A DNA stretch of 64,000 nt. It comes from Neoarius graeffei. Its lineage: Eukaryota > Chordata > Actinopteri > Siluriformes > Ariidae. Within the stretch, counting starts at the first letter, position 1, and each line of letters starts with the position of its first letter. The notes below the pieces were generated by a model. That model did no database searches, had not been told where the DNA came from, and worked only from the letters and a program-made list of their open reading frames with translations. This document shows, piece after piece, positions 21,505-32,103 of this stretch. The DNA lies in NCBI RefSeq assembly GCF_027579695.1, contig NC_083592.1:36586714-36650713 (forward strand), given 5' to 3'. The position numbers and the translations under genes were made by a program.

Positions 21505-22590
21505 ATGGAGATGGGCGCGGTGGTCCGGATCCCCGACACGCCAGGAACCGCCCTCAGTCGGGCCGGAGCATATCACATACCAGTGAGTGTCCAAGGGGAT
21601 ACGTATCAGGCTTTGGTGGACTCCGGCTGTAATCAGACCTCAATCCACCAAAGCCTGGTGCAAGACAAGGCATTGGGGAGAACACAATTGCTGAAGGTGT
21701 TGTGTGTGCACGGGGATGTTCACAACTACCCTTTAGTGTCGGTCCACATTCTATTTCAAGGGGAGAAATTTAATGTAAAGGCGGCGGTTAATCCTCGCCT
21801 TACCCACTCAATAATTTTGGGGACTGATTGGCCGGGATTTTGGGAGTTAATGACACATTTAGTGAAGAGTGGGTCCTGCTGTAGTTTAGCGGGGGGAGGT
21901 CCCGGTGTGGCATTGGCGGGAGCAGCTGTCACAGAGCCGTCTACATCATCTCTGCATCAGAGTGAGGAGCCACAGGCTCCTCCTCCCTCTCTCGGGGAAT
22001 CCCTTGCGGATTTTCCGTTAGAGCAGTCGCGAGACAAGACTCTGTGGCATGCATTTGACCAAGTGAGAGTAATCGATGGTCAAACGCTTCAGCCAAACGC
22101 CACCCCATCCTTCCCCTATTTCTCCATTATTAAAGATAGATTATACCGAGTGACGCAGGACACTAGGACTAAGGAGCCGATCATGCAGCTTTTGATCCCA
22201 AAGAGCCACCGGGAATTGGTATTCCAGGTGGCTCACTTTAATCCCATGGCTGGACACTTGGGGCAGGATAAGACACTAGCCCAAATAATGGCCCGATTCT
22301 ATTGGCCAGGGATTCGCGGCGATGTCCGTAGGTGGTGTGCGGCATGCTGCGAATGCCAGTTGGTAAATCCAGCGGCCATTTCAAAAGTGCCTTTGCACCC
22401 TCTGCCATTAATTGAGACCCCGTTTGAAAGAATTGGGATGGATCTCGTCGGGCCATTAGATCGGTCAACACGAGGATATCGCTTTATTTTAGTTCTGGTG
22501 GACTATGCAATGCGGTACCTGGAAGCAGTGCCTCTTCGCAATATCTCAGCACGTAGTATTGTGGAAGCGCTCTTCCACATCATCTCCTGA
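21505..22590 (+). pseudogene. Protease and N-terminal integrase of Gmr1-like copy A
   Basis: The aspartic protease active site is ALVDSGCNQT (about 21601-21630), followed by ILGTDWPGFWELM. Next come the integrase zinc finger (AHFNPMAGHLGQD, then CAACCECQ) and the catalytic-core start ERIGMDLVGPLDRSTRGY. The frame is stopped by TGA at 22588-22590; copies B and C have CGA there. Integrase continues beyond, with two more stops. Confidence 0.87.
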
Positions 22591-23093
22591 GTCGGAATCC
22601 CCAAAGAGATTCTGACTGATCAAGGCACTTTGTTTATGTCACGCACACTGCGCGAACTGTATGGGTTACTGGGAATTAAGCCGATCCGCACCAGCGTTTA
22701 TCACCCACAAACGGACGGTTTAGTCGAATGGTTCAATCGCACCCTCAAGAATATAATTTAAAAATTTGTATGCGAGGATGCACGCAATTGGGATAAATGG
22801 CTCGAACCCCTGTTATTCGCAGTGTGAGAGGTCCCACAAGCCTCCACGGGGTTCTCCCCGTTTGAATTATTATACGGGCATAAGCCGCACGACATCCTAG
22901 ATGTACTGCAGGAAAATTGGGAGGAGGGACCTTCACCGAGTAAAAATGAAATTCAATACGTTATCGACCTGTGCTCAAAACTCCACACACTCACTCACCT
23001 AACCCAGGAGAATTTGTGGCAGGCCCAAGAATGGCAAAAGCGCCTGTATGACAGGGGTATGCGCCTTAGGGAGTTCGCACCGGGAGATAAAGT
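22591..23093 (+). pseudogene. Rest of integrase, copy A, with stops
   Basis: After the TGA the frame continues VGIPKEILTDQGTLF (second catalytic Asp), then YHPQTDGLVEWFN (third acidic residue; E kept). A TAA near 22758 and a TGA near 22825 interrupt it. The segment ends at REFAPGDKV, directly before the inverted insert. Confidence 0.8.
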
Positions 23094-23217
23094 CTCCAGT
23101 CACTGTGGGACTCCTCGACGATGCCCATTTCGAGCATGGCCTGGAGTTCTTCCCGAACCACCTTTTTCTTGTGTTCGGGCAGCCTGTAAGGGCAGCTGCG
23201 CACTACCACCCCCAGGG
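23094..23217 (-). repeat. 124-bp inverted copy of the element's own reverse transcriptase segment
   Basis: This stretch is the reverse complement of 23597-23720 with about two mismatches, and both are 124 bases long. Copies B and C go straight from GGGAGATAAAGT to the GTTGCCCAC region without it, so it is an insertion in copy A. Confidence 0.93.
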
Positions 23218-23385
23218 GTACTGTTGCCCACGTCGAGCTCCAAATTGATCGCCAGGTGGCAAGGACCCTTTGAGGTCACACGGCGAGTCGGGGACGTTGA
23301 CTATGAGGTGAGTCGGACAGACAGGGGCAGGGCGCTACAGATTTAGCACCTCAATCTGCTCAAACTCTGGAATGAGGATGTCCCC

Positions 23386-24130
23386 ATGGCGTTGGTGTCG
23401 TTGGTTCCGGAGAAGGTGGGGCTGGGGCCGGAGGTTCCAAAGGGAACATTGGCATCGCGTACCTCTCAGGTCCCCTGTGGAGACTACCTCTCCCCGACCC
23501 AACTCACGGAGGTTGCCCAGTTGCAGACCGAATTTTTGGACGTGTTCTCGCCCCTGCCCGGCCACACTCGCCTCATAGAACACCACATTGAGACATCCCT
23601 GGGGGTGATAGTGCGCAGCCGCCCTTACAGGCTGCCCGAACACAAGAAAAAGGTGGTTCGGGAAGAACTCCAGGCCATGCTCGAAATGGGCATCGTCGAG
23701 GAGTCCCACAGTGACTGGAGCAGCCTGGTGGTCTTGGTTCCCAAGGCCGATGGGTTGGTCCGGTTCTGTGTGGACTATAGAAAAGTCAACGAGGTGTCTA
23801 AATTCGATGCATACCCAATGCCTCGTATTGATGAGTTGCTTGATCGACTAGGCACGGCTCGCTTTTATTCAACACTGGATTTGACAAAGGGTTATTGGCA
23901 GATCCCCTTGGCTCCACTATCCTGAGAAAAAACAACCTTTTCCACACTGTTTGGCTTACACCAATGTGTCACACTTCCTTTTGGGTTGTTTGGGGCGCCC
24001 GCTACGTTCCAGCGGCTTATGGACAGGATCCTGCTCCCCCATGCCACCTATGTGGCCGCGTACTTGGACGATATCATAATCTATAGTAACGACTGACCGC
24101 AGCACCTGCAACACCTGAGGGCCGTCCTTG
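23386..24130 (+). pseudogene. Reverse transcriptase palm of Gmr1-like copy A
   Basis: Motifs in order: EHHIETSLGVIVRSRPYR, EMGIVEESHSDWSSL, VRFCVDYRKVNEVSKFDAYP, FYSTLDLTKGYWQIPL, then a TGA at 23923-23925 (CGA in copy B). The frame goes on through FGLFGAPATFQRLMDRI to the catalytic AYLDDIIIYSND. A second TGA at 24094-24096 is shared with copy B. Confidence 0.87.
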
Positions 24131-24132
24131 GG

Positions 24133-24888
24133 TTGCTGAGGCGAGCAGGTCTCACAGCCAACCCGAAGAAGTGTGCGATTGGGCGGGCGGAAGTACGGTA
24201 TCTGGGCTTCCACTTGGACAATCGGCAGGTGCGTACCCAAATTAATAATACAGCAGTGATTGCGGCCTGCCCGAGGCCCAAGACCAAAAAAGGGGTGAGA
24301 CAGTTCCTGGGGCTGGCTACTGTCATAGGTTTATACCTAATTATTCGGACATCACCAGCCCGCTGACTGATCTCACTAAAAAGGGAGCACCAGATCCGGT
24401 CCAGTGGACGGAGCAATGCCAGCGGGCTTTCTCTGAGGTGAAGGCTGCACTGTGCGGGGGGCCACTGTCACACTCCCCTGACTTTTCTCTCCCCTTTACG
24501 TTGCAGACGGACGCGTCGGACAGAGGGCTGGGGGCCATTCTGTCCCAGGAGGTGGAGGGGGAGGACCGCTCCATGCTGTACATAAGCAGGAAGCTGTCGG
24601 TGCGTAAGGGGCGCTACAGCACCATCGGGAAGGAGTGCCTGGCGATCAAGGGGGCGGTCCTCGCCCTCCGCTACTACCTCCTGGGGTACCCTTTCACCCT
24701 CTGTTCGGACCACGCGCCCCTCCAGTGGCTCCACCGCATGAAGGATACCAATGTGCGGATCACCCATTGGTATCTGGCACTCCAGCCCTTTAATTTCAAG
24801 GTGGTCCACAGGCCAGGGGCGCAGATGATCGTGGCGGACTTCCTCTCCCGTCAAAGGGGGGGGGGGGGGAGTCAGCTCCAGGCCGGAC
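24133..24888 (+). pseudogene. Reverse transcriptase connection and RNase H, copy A
   Basis: VRYLGFHLDNRQV and KKGVRQFLGLA belong to the thumb/connection, with a small frameshift near 24330. The RNase H part shows LQTDASDRGLGAILSQEV, STIGKECLAIKGAVLALRYY and CSDHAPLQWLHRMKD, ending ADFLSRQ before a G-run. All acidic RNase H positions I can place are present. Confidence 0.85.
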
Positions 24889-24920
24889 AGCTGCCCGGCC
24901 TGAGTCGGGCAGTGGGGGTA

Positions 24921-25239
24921 TGTGGCAGCGGGGGTGTGGTCAAGCGTCGGTCTGTGACCGGAGGGTGGAGTCAGGGAAGGTCAGTGGCAGAATCACTGCA
25001 CCTGATGTTGGTTAATCTGTGTTTGTGTGTCTTCCCCAGTGACTGCAGCCTATATAAGGAGAGAGAGAGCAGAGGAAGGGAGCTCTCTCCCCTACCAGGC
25101 AACTGATGTGTGCGTGCGTGCGTGTCTGTGTGACTGGGAGTAGTATGTGAAGCTGAAAAGCTGAAAATAAAGAGCTTTTGCAAACTCAGTTCTGGCCTGC
25201 CGTACTTCTGTGCTCCACCCACCTGCTCAACATACTATA
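24921..25239 (+). repeat. 3' LTR of Gmr1-like copy A
   Basis: Matches 20166-20480 with scattered differences, including TATA at TATATAAGG and AATAAA. It ends CATACTATA where the 5' LTR has CATACTACA. A purine-rich stretch (GGCAGTGGGGGTA) just before 24921 is the likely polypurine tract. Confidence 0.92.
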
Positions 25240-25244
25240 AAGAC

Positions 25245-26045
25245 AAACAATTTCCAAAATGTTGACAAGACAAAGTTTAATATAATATCTGTTTAATTTA
25301 TAACATGAAAGTAAGGTTAATAATATAACTTAGATTACACATTTTTTCAGCTTTACTCAAATTAGGGTGGTGCAACAATGAGTACACCCCACAACAAAAA
25401 CTACTACATCTAGTACTTTGTATGGCCTCCATGATTTTTAATGACAGCACCAAGTCTTCTAGGCATGGAATGAACAAGTTGGCGACATTTTGCAACATCA
25501 ATCTTTTTCCATTCTTCAACAATGACCTCTTTTAGTGACTGGATGCTGGATGGAGAGTGATGCTCAACTTGTCTCTTCAGAATTCCCCATAGGTGTTCGA
25601 TTGGGTTCAGATCAGGAGACATACTTGGCCACTGAATCACTTTCACCCTGTTCTTCTTCAGAAATCCAACAGTGGCCTTAGATGTGTGTTTAGTCATGTT
25701 GGAAAAGTGCACAACGACCAAGGGCACAGAGTGATGGTAGCATCCTCTCTTTCGGTATAGAGCAATACATCTGTGAATTCATGATGCCATCAATGAAATG
25801 CAGCTCCCCGACACCAGCAGCACTCATGCAGCCCCACATAAGGACACTGCCACCACCATGTTTCACTGTAGGCACCATGCATTTTTCTTTGTATTCCTCA
25901 CCTTTGCGACGCCATACAGTTTTGAAGCCATCAGTTCCAAAAACATTTATCTTGGTCTCATCACTCCAGAGTATAGAGTCCCAGTAGTCTTCATCTTTGT
26001 CAGCATGGGCCCTGGCAAACTCTAGGCGGGCTTTTTTGTGCCTGG
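25245..26045 (-). mobile_element. Tc1-like element, main part
   Basis: Continues the element begun at 20097. The right terminal repeat is missing because the L1 fragment begins at about 26046. The minus strand carries the transposase relic described in the next entry. Confidence 0.85.
25410..25980 (-). pseudogene. Tc1-type DDE transposase, C-terminal two thirds, broken
   Basis: Read on the minus strand: VKHGGGSVLMWGCMSAAGVG, LHFIDGIMNSQMYCSI, a degraded second catalytic region (HFSNMTKHTSK, where Tc1 proteins have a DN-type motif), then SPDLNPIEHLWGILKRQVEH with the third acidic residue. It ends LGAVIKNHGGHTKY. Frames change near 25720. The DNA-binding N-terminus is lost at the L1 junction. 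Confidence 0.85.
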
Positions 26046-26048
26046 GCT

Positions 26049-26501
26049 TTGCCTCTAGACTTCATCTCACAGCTCCTGCGTGAAGTAATCAGAGAGGAGA
26101 TATTTCCAAAGCCACCGGAGCTTGACAGAGCACATCGTACACCAGCACCAAAGCTGACCCAGGGGCAACGTTCACAGGCACTCATTGTTAGATTCCATCG
26201 ATTTCAGGACAAGGAGCATGTTCTTCGTTGTGTCAGATCGCAGAAAGGGGATATAAAGTTCAACGACAACAGGATCCTGTTCTTCCCTGATATGAGTGCA
26301 GGTTTGGCCAAGCAACGGGTAGCATTCAGAGATATCAAGGCTAAACTCCACAAGGCTGGAATTATGTTTGCACTTCGCCACCCAGCTCGCCTGTGCATTA
26401 CCATTGATGGGAATAAACATCACTTCGACACCCCAGAGGCGGCAGAAACGTTCTACAAGCAAGTTAAAACCTCTGTGACCAATACTGCTGAAGATGATTA
26501 G
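26049..26501 (+). pseudogene. L1 ORF1-like protein, C-terminal part
   Basis: A frame of 150 codons with the L1 ORF1 RNA-binding region: ELDRAHRTPAP, ALIVRFHRFQDKEHVLR, FFPDMSAGLAKQRVAF, LRHPARLCITIDG and a C-terminal FYKQ. The usual coiled coil in front is missing, so the element is truncated at the 5' end of ORF1. Confidence 0.8.
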
Positions 26502-27179
26502 TGCTTGTGGACATGGATCAGAGACGGTTTATTGTGACTAAAGAGGTCTGTGTTTCTCAATATTTGTCAGGTATGTTCCGGAGAAATGCTATGGCCTTAA
26601 AGTGCCGTACATTTTCTAACACTAGGTGGACTGTTTGCTAACATGACGTTTGTCTCAGCAACAAGTGACTAATTCGTTTTTACGTTAAGGAGACTGACTT
26701 GGACTTCTGAAAAATTAATGGCGAATTTTGTATTTAGGTAAACTAGGGAAACTTGTAATTGTATTATGTGCATGTTTAATAGAATGTGTTCGAATATGCA
26801 GGAGCTTTCTTGATACTTTTAAGTTTTGGTTAGATACAAACGTTGCGTTAAGTGTTGGAAGTGCCATTGGAAGAGGGACCTGCAGCTCGCTTCAAAGGAA
26901 GGACGAGCATAGGATTTTAAACCTAGCAGATTGTTCTAATGCTGCTACTTAATTTTATGTTACCTTTTGCTTTTCTTTTTTTTTCTTCTTTCCTTCTGGG
27001 TTGGAGATTGGGTGGTGGGGGGTTACATTGGTCTCAATCATAATACTTATATTGTTAAGCAAAACACGATTTCACATGAAACATTATCTATGGAATTTAA
27101 TGTGTTTTTTCCAGAGATTATATCACTAGAATCCCATGATTAATACAAATACTGGTTATGAGTTGGAAAAGCTACATGT

Positions 27180-28690
27180 CAAATTCATGTCATAGAATGT
27201 TAGAGGGTTAAATGGGCCTGTTAAGAGGGCAAAAGTGTTCCAGCATATCAAACTGCACAAGGCAGATATTTTCTTCAGGAAACCCACCTTAAATTGAGTG
27301 ATCATCCAAGGCTTAGGCGCCCATGGGTGGGACAAGTATTTCATTCTTTATTTAACTCAAAAGCTAGAGGGACAGCTATCTTGATTTCTAAAAAGCTACA
27401 GTTCATTCCCGAAAACATAATACCTGACCGTAATGGGCGCTTCATTATTGTCTCGGGAAGACTCTTTCATTTACCAGTCACACTAGTGTGTGTGTGTGTG
27501 TGTATGCTCCCAATATTGATGATGATAAATTTATGACTACACTTTTATCTTTAATCCCAAATATGGACACACATTATTTAATTTTTGGGGAGATCTAAAT
27601 TGTGTTTTGGACACTCAGTTGGATCGCTCCAGCTCTAGGGTGACAAATCTATCAAAAATGGCGATGACATTGAAATCATTCATGGAAGACTGTGGAGGTT
27701 GCGATCCTTGGAAATATTTATATCAAAACACTAAGGCGTATTTGTTCTTCTCACATGTACACCACATGTATTCAAGGATAGACTATCTTTTTATTGAAAA
27801 GATATTGCTGCCATCTGTGCACTCTTCTGAATATTCAGCAATAGTAATTTCAGATCATGCTCCTCTCTTGCTTGACCTCAGATTTGACTCTCCAACAGCT
27901 GGAAATCCACAGTGGAGACTTAACACATTTTTACTGTCTATAGATACTTTCTGCACTTCAATAACTCAAGCAATAGAGGAATTTTTAAGTTTTAACAATT
28001 CAGATGAGACCAGTCCATCATTACTATGGGAAGCCTTGAAAGCTATTATCAGAGGAGGAATAACCAAAATTTCCCCATGGGGACAATAAAGTTTCTAACT
28101 CTAACTCTAATTTCTTATTCTTATCATAATAAGCTGCGCAGAAAGACACAAACCGATATAATTGAAATGATATCTGAAATTGATAGACAATATGCTATAG
28201 CTCCCACTCCAGAGTTATACCAACAAAAAGTGAACCTCCAAACCCAGTTTGATCTTTCTCCTACAGAGAAGGCAGAGCAAACAATACTGAGGTCGAAAGG
28301 GAAACTTTATGAATATGGAGATAAAGCCAGTCACCTGCTGGCTTTCCAGCTCAAACAACAAGCAGCATCACGACATATCCCACAGATCTATGATAATTCT
28401 AATAGTATTACAACATGTCCCTTAAAAGTTAATGCCACCTTCAAGTCATACTACTCCAAACTCTATACATCTGAGCCCCCCCCCCATACAGACATAAACA
28501 TGGACACATTTCTAAATAGCATAGATATGCCAACCGTTGATATACTAACACGAATATCACTAGACCAACCAATTATACTGGGGGAGATATATAGTGGTAT
28601 AAAGGAAATGAATAATAGTAAAACCCCTAGACCAGACGGATTCCCGTCTGAATTCTATAAAAAATTCTCAATACAGCTACAGTAGCTCCA
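27180..28690 (+). pseudogene. L1 ORF2 endonuclease and linker, with frameshifts
   Basis: Read from NVRGLNGPVKRAKVF, a frameshift follows near 27275 inside the QETH box, then SDHPRLRRPWVGQVFHS. Later pieces are SRIDYLFI and the conserved SDHAPLLLDLRFD (28 kb). The linker KAEQTILRSKGKLYEYGDKA and the PRPDGFPSEFYKKF start of the transcriptase follow. A tail insertion at 28062 also breaks the frame. Confidence 0.8.
28062..28110 (+). mobile_element. Very short LINE 3' tail inserted in L1 ORF2
   Basis: CCCCATGGGGACAATAAAGT followed by repeated TTCTAACTCTAACTC words. This looks like the end of a Rex1/CR1-type LINE and splits the ORF2 linker. Confidence 0.5.
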
Positions 28691-28702
28691 TTACTACTAG
28701 AC

Positions 28703-29600
28703 ATGTTTAATTATTCTCTATCCCTGGGGACTTTGCCAAACACTTTAACAGAGGCCACTATTTCAGTCATTCTCAAAAAAGACAAAAACCCTGTAAAATG
28801 CAGTTCCTACAGACCCATCTCTCTTTTAAATGTTGATGTTAAAATACTTGCAAAAATTCTGGCAAAAAGGTTGGAACCATGCCTCCCCTCCATCATCTCT
28901 AAGGATCAGACTGGCTTCATTAGAGGGCATCATTTGTTCTCAAATATACGCCGTCTGATAAATATAATTTCTGCACCATCTACAGCAACGGGTGGCACGG
29001 TGGTGTAGTGGTTAGCGCTGTCGCCTCACAGCAAGAAGGTCCTGGGTTCGAGCCCCGGGGCCGGCGAGGGCCTTTCTGTGTGGAGTTTGCATGTTCTCCC
29101 CGTGTCCGTGTGGGGGTGCTCCGGTTTCCCCCACAGTCCAAAGACATGCAGGTTAGGTTAACTGGTGACTCTAAATTGACCGTAGGTGTGAATGTGAGTG
29201 TGAATGGTTGTCTGTGTACCCCGCCTTTCGCCCGTAGTCAGCTGGGATAGGCTCCAGCTTGCCTGCGACCCTGTAGAAGGATGAAGCGGCTAGAGATAAT
29301 GAGATGAGATCTACAGCAACAAAGCCTGAAGTAGTACTCTCATTAGATGCAGAAAAACCAATTGCTGGGAAAATTTGGGTTGTGTCAAAAATTTATTTAT
29401 TGGGTGCGCTTGCTTTATACCTCACCTCAAGCTCATGTCCATACAAACAACCAGTGCTCATCATATTTTTCACTGTCCCGTGGAACCCGTCAAGGCTGTC
29501 CACTATCATCTTTATTATTTGCGCTAGTCATTGAACCCTTAGCCATAAAACTGAGAACATCAGCACATCTGCAGGACATACGGCGAGAAACAGTCAGGGG
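28703..29600 (+). pseudogene. L1 reverse transcriptase fragments on both sides of a SINE
   Basis: Before the SINE: EATISVILKKDKNPVKCSSY, RPISLLNVDVKILAKILAKR, KDQTGFIRGHHLFSNIRRLI. After it: EVVLSLDAEK and, in another frame, SLSRGTRQGCPLSSLLFAL and VIEPLAIKLR. The catalytic FADD block is not seen. Confidence 0.85.
28990..29308 (+). mobile_element. tRNA-derived SINE inserted in the L1
   Basis: Flanked by a perfect 12-bp duplication, ATCTACAGCAAC, at 28978-28989 and 29309-29320. Relative to the 12480 copy it lacks a short piece of the body (near 29110) and the TGTGCCAGCC region. Confidence 0.93.
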
Positions 29601-29812
29601 TGGGTTTCCCAAAAGCCTTTTAACACTAAGGCTACATCCACACGACAACGGCAACGAAATTTTTTTTTTTAAATATCGCGTCCACATGGGCAACGTATCA
29701 GTAAAATTTCAGGTTCATATGGCAACGCAACGCTTGCTGAAAACGATGCAATACACATGCCATACCTCTACGTGCACTGTAAGACGGTCCCATCGGAGAC
29801 ACCAGAACAATA

Positions 29813-30700
29813 GAGGGCTTTCGCGTGACGTCACCGCACCGCGAGATGTTGTTAGGGCGCCAGATTGGAAGACCAAGTACACATCTATTCAAGTACATAC
29901 ATACATAAAACAAACTACACCTGAAATGTAGCAGCAAATTTTATTTTATTAACATGTTAACAGTGTTTTCTTTACTACATTAACAGTTGTTCCATTCTAT
30001 GAAAGACCTGTTCAGAATTTGTTCATTTATATTTCATATAATAATCAGTGCAGATTAAATGAAATTCTCCACTATCATGTTAAAAAAATTATAGCACTTG
30101 ACCACTATTGCAATCTGTATTCATGCTGTTATGGATTTTTTTTATTTCAATTTATTTTTAATTTACTACTTATCACTTTTTATTTATACATATTTGAATT
30201 ATTTGGACATGGGGAAAAACTATATTTAAAATCCAAAGAGGGATGGAGGGAGGAAAATGAAAACAAAAGAAAGAAATGAAATACATAACATAAATGTGAT
30301 AAAATTAAGGATGTTTTTATTCAGTAAACATTTTAAAAAATGTTCTACAACACTCTAGCCTAGTGACTTACCAGTAACAAAATAGTCTGAACATATTCTG
30401 TACTGTTGTAGACTTGAAGTATTCAGATCCGCTCTGCATAAAGCAGCTAAATACTCTCGCTGTCTCCTGGCAGAAAGCTCCTTGGTTTGCTTGTGTCTCA
30501 ATCACAGCTGGTATTCTGTAGAAAGACTTCTTTTCACCTTTCCCATCAGCTTTGTTAGAACACCCTAACACAGCACAAAAGTTTACCATTGTAGGTTTTT
30601 GATGATCCAAGTGCCTCGTGGGTTCAAATACCGCGCGCTGCCGTTATTTCACCCTAATCACGAGTTTGTTGGTCTTCCAATATGGCGCAACCCTTTCTTC
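29813..30700. mobile_element. Nested THAP-type element
   Basis: Starts AGAGGGCTTTCGCGTGACGT, the same terminus as at 1471. A THAP exon lies on the minus strand at 30490-30589. The right limit is uncertain; GGTCTTCCAATATGGCGC near 30670 matches the reverse complement of the left terminal region, so the end lies near 30690. Confidence 0.6.
30375..30589 (-). pseudogene. THAP zinc-finger exon with a frameshift
   Basis: From an ATG at 30589 the minus strand reads MVNFCAVLGCSNKADGKGEK, then KSFYRIPAVIETQ. After a frameshift near 30480 a second frame gives REYLAALCRADL and RICSDYFVTGK before a GGTAAGTC splice donor. The C-x4-C pair and the CSDYF tail are the two halves of a THAP domain; the final histidine is changed to tyrosine. 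Confidence 0.75.
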
Positions 30701-30905
30701 TGTAGCATTAGCCTTCTTCTGTAGCATTAGCCTTTTTGAGGAATGCATTGTCGGACTTAAACCAACATCTGAAGAGGTGAGATTGCTCCTTTTTTTTTTC
30801 CTATTTTTGCTGGCGGGATTGTTTTTGTTTTTGGAAAGCGCACGGGCGGTGCGCGGTTTGGTACTGCTTCCACAGTGTTTGGACTAAAGACTCTGCCCTA
30901 AGGGC

Positions 30906-30907
<2 letters not shown>
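30701..30907. other. Spacer inside the nested THAP region
   Basis: Contains a short direct repeat (CTTCTTCTGTAGCATTAGCC twice near 30695-30735) and a T-run. No coding signal. Confidence 0.4.

Positions 30908-30950
<43 letters not shown>
30908..30950. repeat. (TC)n microsatellite
   Basis: About 21 TC units. Confidence 0.95.
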
Positions 30951-30953
<3 letters not shown>

Positions 30954-31369
30954 TTGCACCATTACACAATAAATATTCACAGTGAAAATATTTTGTAAGC
31001 GTGTTTCATGAGCCAAGTTATAGGATTTGTTGACAACTCGTATCGAGTTCGTTACACTTCTACCTGGCGTGAAGCACTGACAGTCATGTGGTTGTGACAT
31101 TATCGTAAACAAATCCGTTCTACTCATCCAGACGACTTCGCAATGGCGCCGTTGCCAGATTTTTTCACTCTGGAACCCATTCTCAAAAGATTTCATTTTG
31201 CAGCACCCAAAACGCCGGTGCCGTGTGGACACCAGGCCGAAACGATGAACAATTTTATCAGATTCACCTGAATCCGTTGCCGTGTGGACAGGGCCTAAGA
31301 ACGTCTTTAAATGCCTCTTTAGAACCATCTTTAAGCTAACCTGGTTTTCCCAAACATTGTCGTAGTCGA

Positions 31370-31445
31370 AGAAGAAGAAGCCTTTATTTGTCTCATGCAT
31401 ACTCAAGCACAGTGAAATTGTCTTAGCTTTAGTTACTTTAGTTAG
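31370..31445 (-). mobile_element. LINE 3' tail fragment
   Basis: GAAGAAGAAGCCTTTATTTG and AGCACAGTGAAATTGTCTTA resemble the 3' end of a fish LINE read antisense. Too short to assign a family. Confidence 0.4.
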
Positions 31446-32028
31446 CTCTTAAGATACAATGGACCTGGATCACTCTTTCACAGCAAAGGACGTCTTTAAA
31501 ATCTTGCTCCCAGCCGAATACACAGAATGCACATGCACCTCCGAGGAACTCTTCCAATCAATGGGCAAAAACTGTTGTTGAATAGGCTACCTGTATTCAA
31601 TAATTTTTCTTGTACATTGTAAGTGCATCGAGTTAATTATGAAATAAATATACACAATACATTATCACTATATTTCAATATGTCATTGAATTACGTGTAT
31701 TAAATGAAATATCGTAATGTCACATTGATATCACCACGTTTTAATCAAATCTAACTCCACTAGTAGGCAAGTGATTATCTAATATAGTATCATAAATGAG
31801 ATAAATCGTTGCACCTGTAACATTGTGTATATAAGGGCAAAACATTGACAACTTACTGTAGCATTATGAATAACAGTTAAAACAAGCGTTGCCAGGCAAA
31901 ACAAACCTCGCCCAGTAGCACTTATGATGAATATGAAGAAAAATATCATGAAAAAAAAATAGGTATCCTATGGGTACATTTGGCTACTGCTTATAAATAA
32001 AATAGTTTCCTGATACCATGTCCATACA

Positions 32029-32029
<1 letters not shown>
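31446..32029. other. Unassigned AT-rich spacer
   Basis: About 580 bases with no recognised gene or repeat family. Confidence 0.35.

Positions 32030-32099
<70 letters not shown>
32030..32099. repeat. (TA)n microsatellite bordering a LINE
   Basis: About 35 TA units directly in front of the LINE fragment at 32100. Confidence 0.96.

Positions 32100-32103
<4 letters not shown>

Larger units (their letters stand above)
20166..25239 (+). mobile_element. Ty3/gypsy LTR retrotransposon, Gmr1-like, copy A
   Basis: Complete from LTR to LTR, inserted in a Tc1 element. The target duplication is AACAC at 20161-20165 and AAGAC at 25240-25244, one mismatch. The internal order is Gag with a SCAN-like domain, zinc knuckle, protease, integrase, reverse transcriptase, RNase H. 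Integrase before reverse transcriptase is the reverse of ordinary gypsy elements and is the known trait of the Gmr1 group. Several stops, frameshifts and an inverted self-copy make this copy defective. Confidence 0.9.
26046..29608 (+). mobile_element. L1-clade LINE, 5'-truncated and rearranged
   Basis: Holds an ORF1 C-terminal part, a broken ORF2 endonuclease and reverse transcriptase pieces. A SINE (28990-29308) and a short LINE tail (28062-28110) interrupt it. The reverse transcriptase has lost a central piece, because sequence directly after the SINE jumps from LSLDAEK to the GTRQGCPLSSLLFAL region. Confidence 0.8.
29630..31295. mobile_element. THAP-type transposon, inverted copy of the 15120-16520 family, interrupted
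   Basis: The left end GGCTACATCCACACGACAAC and right end (reading inward) GGCCCTGTCCACACGGCAAC are the ends of the 15120 element in reverse. TAA duplications lie at 29627-29629 and 31296-31298. The centre is replaced by nested sequence from about 29813 to 31040. Confidence 0.82.
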
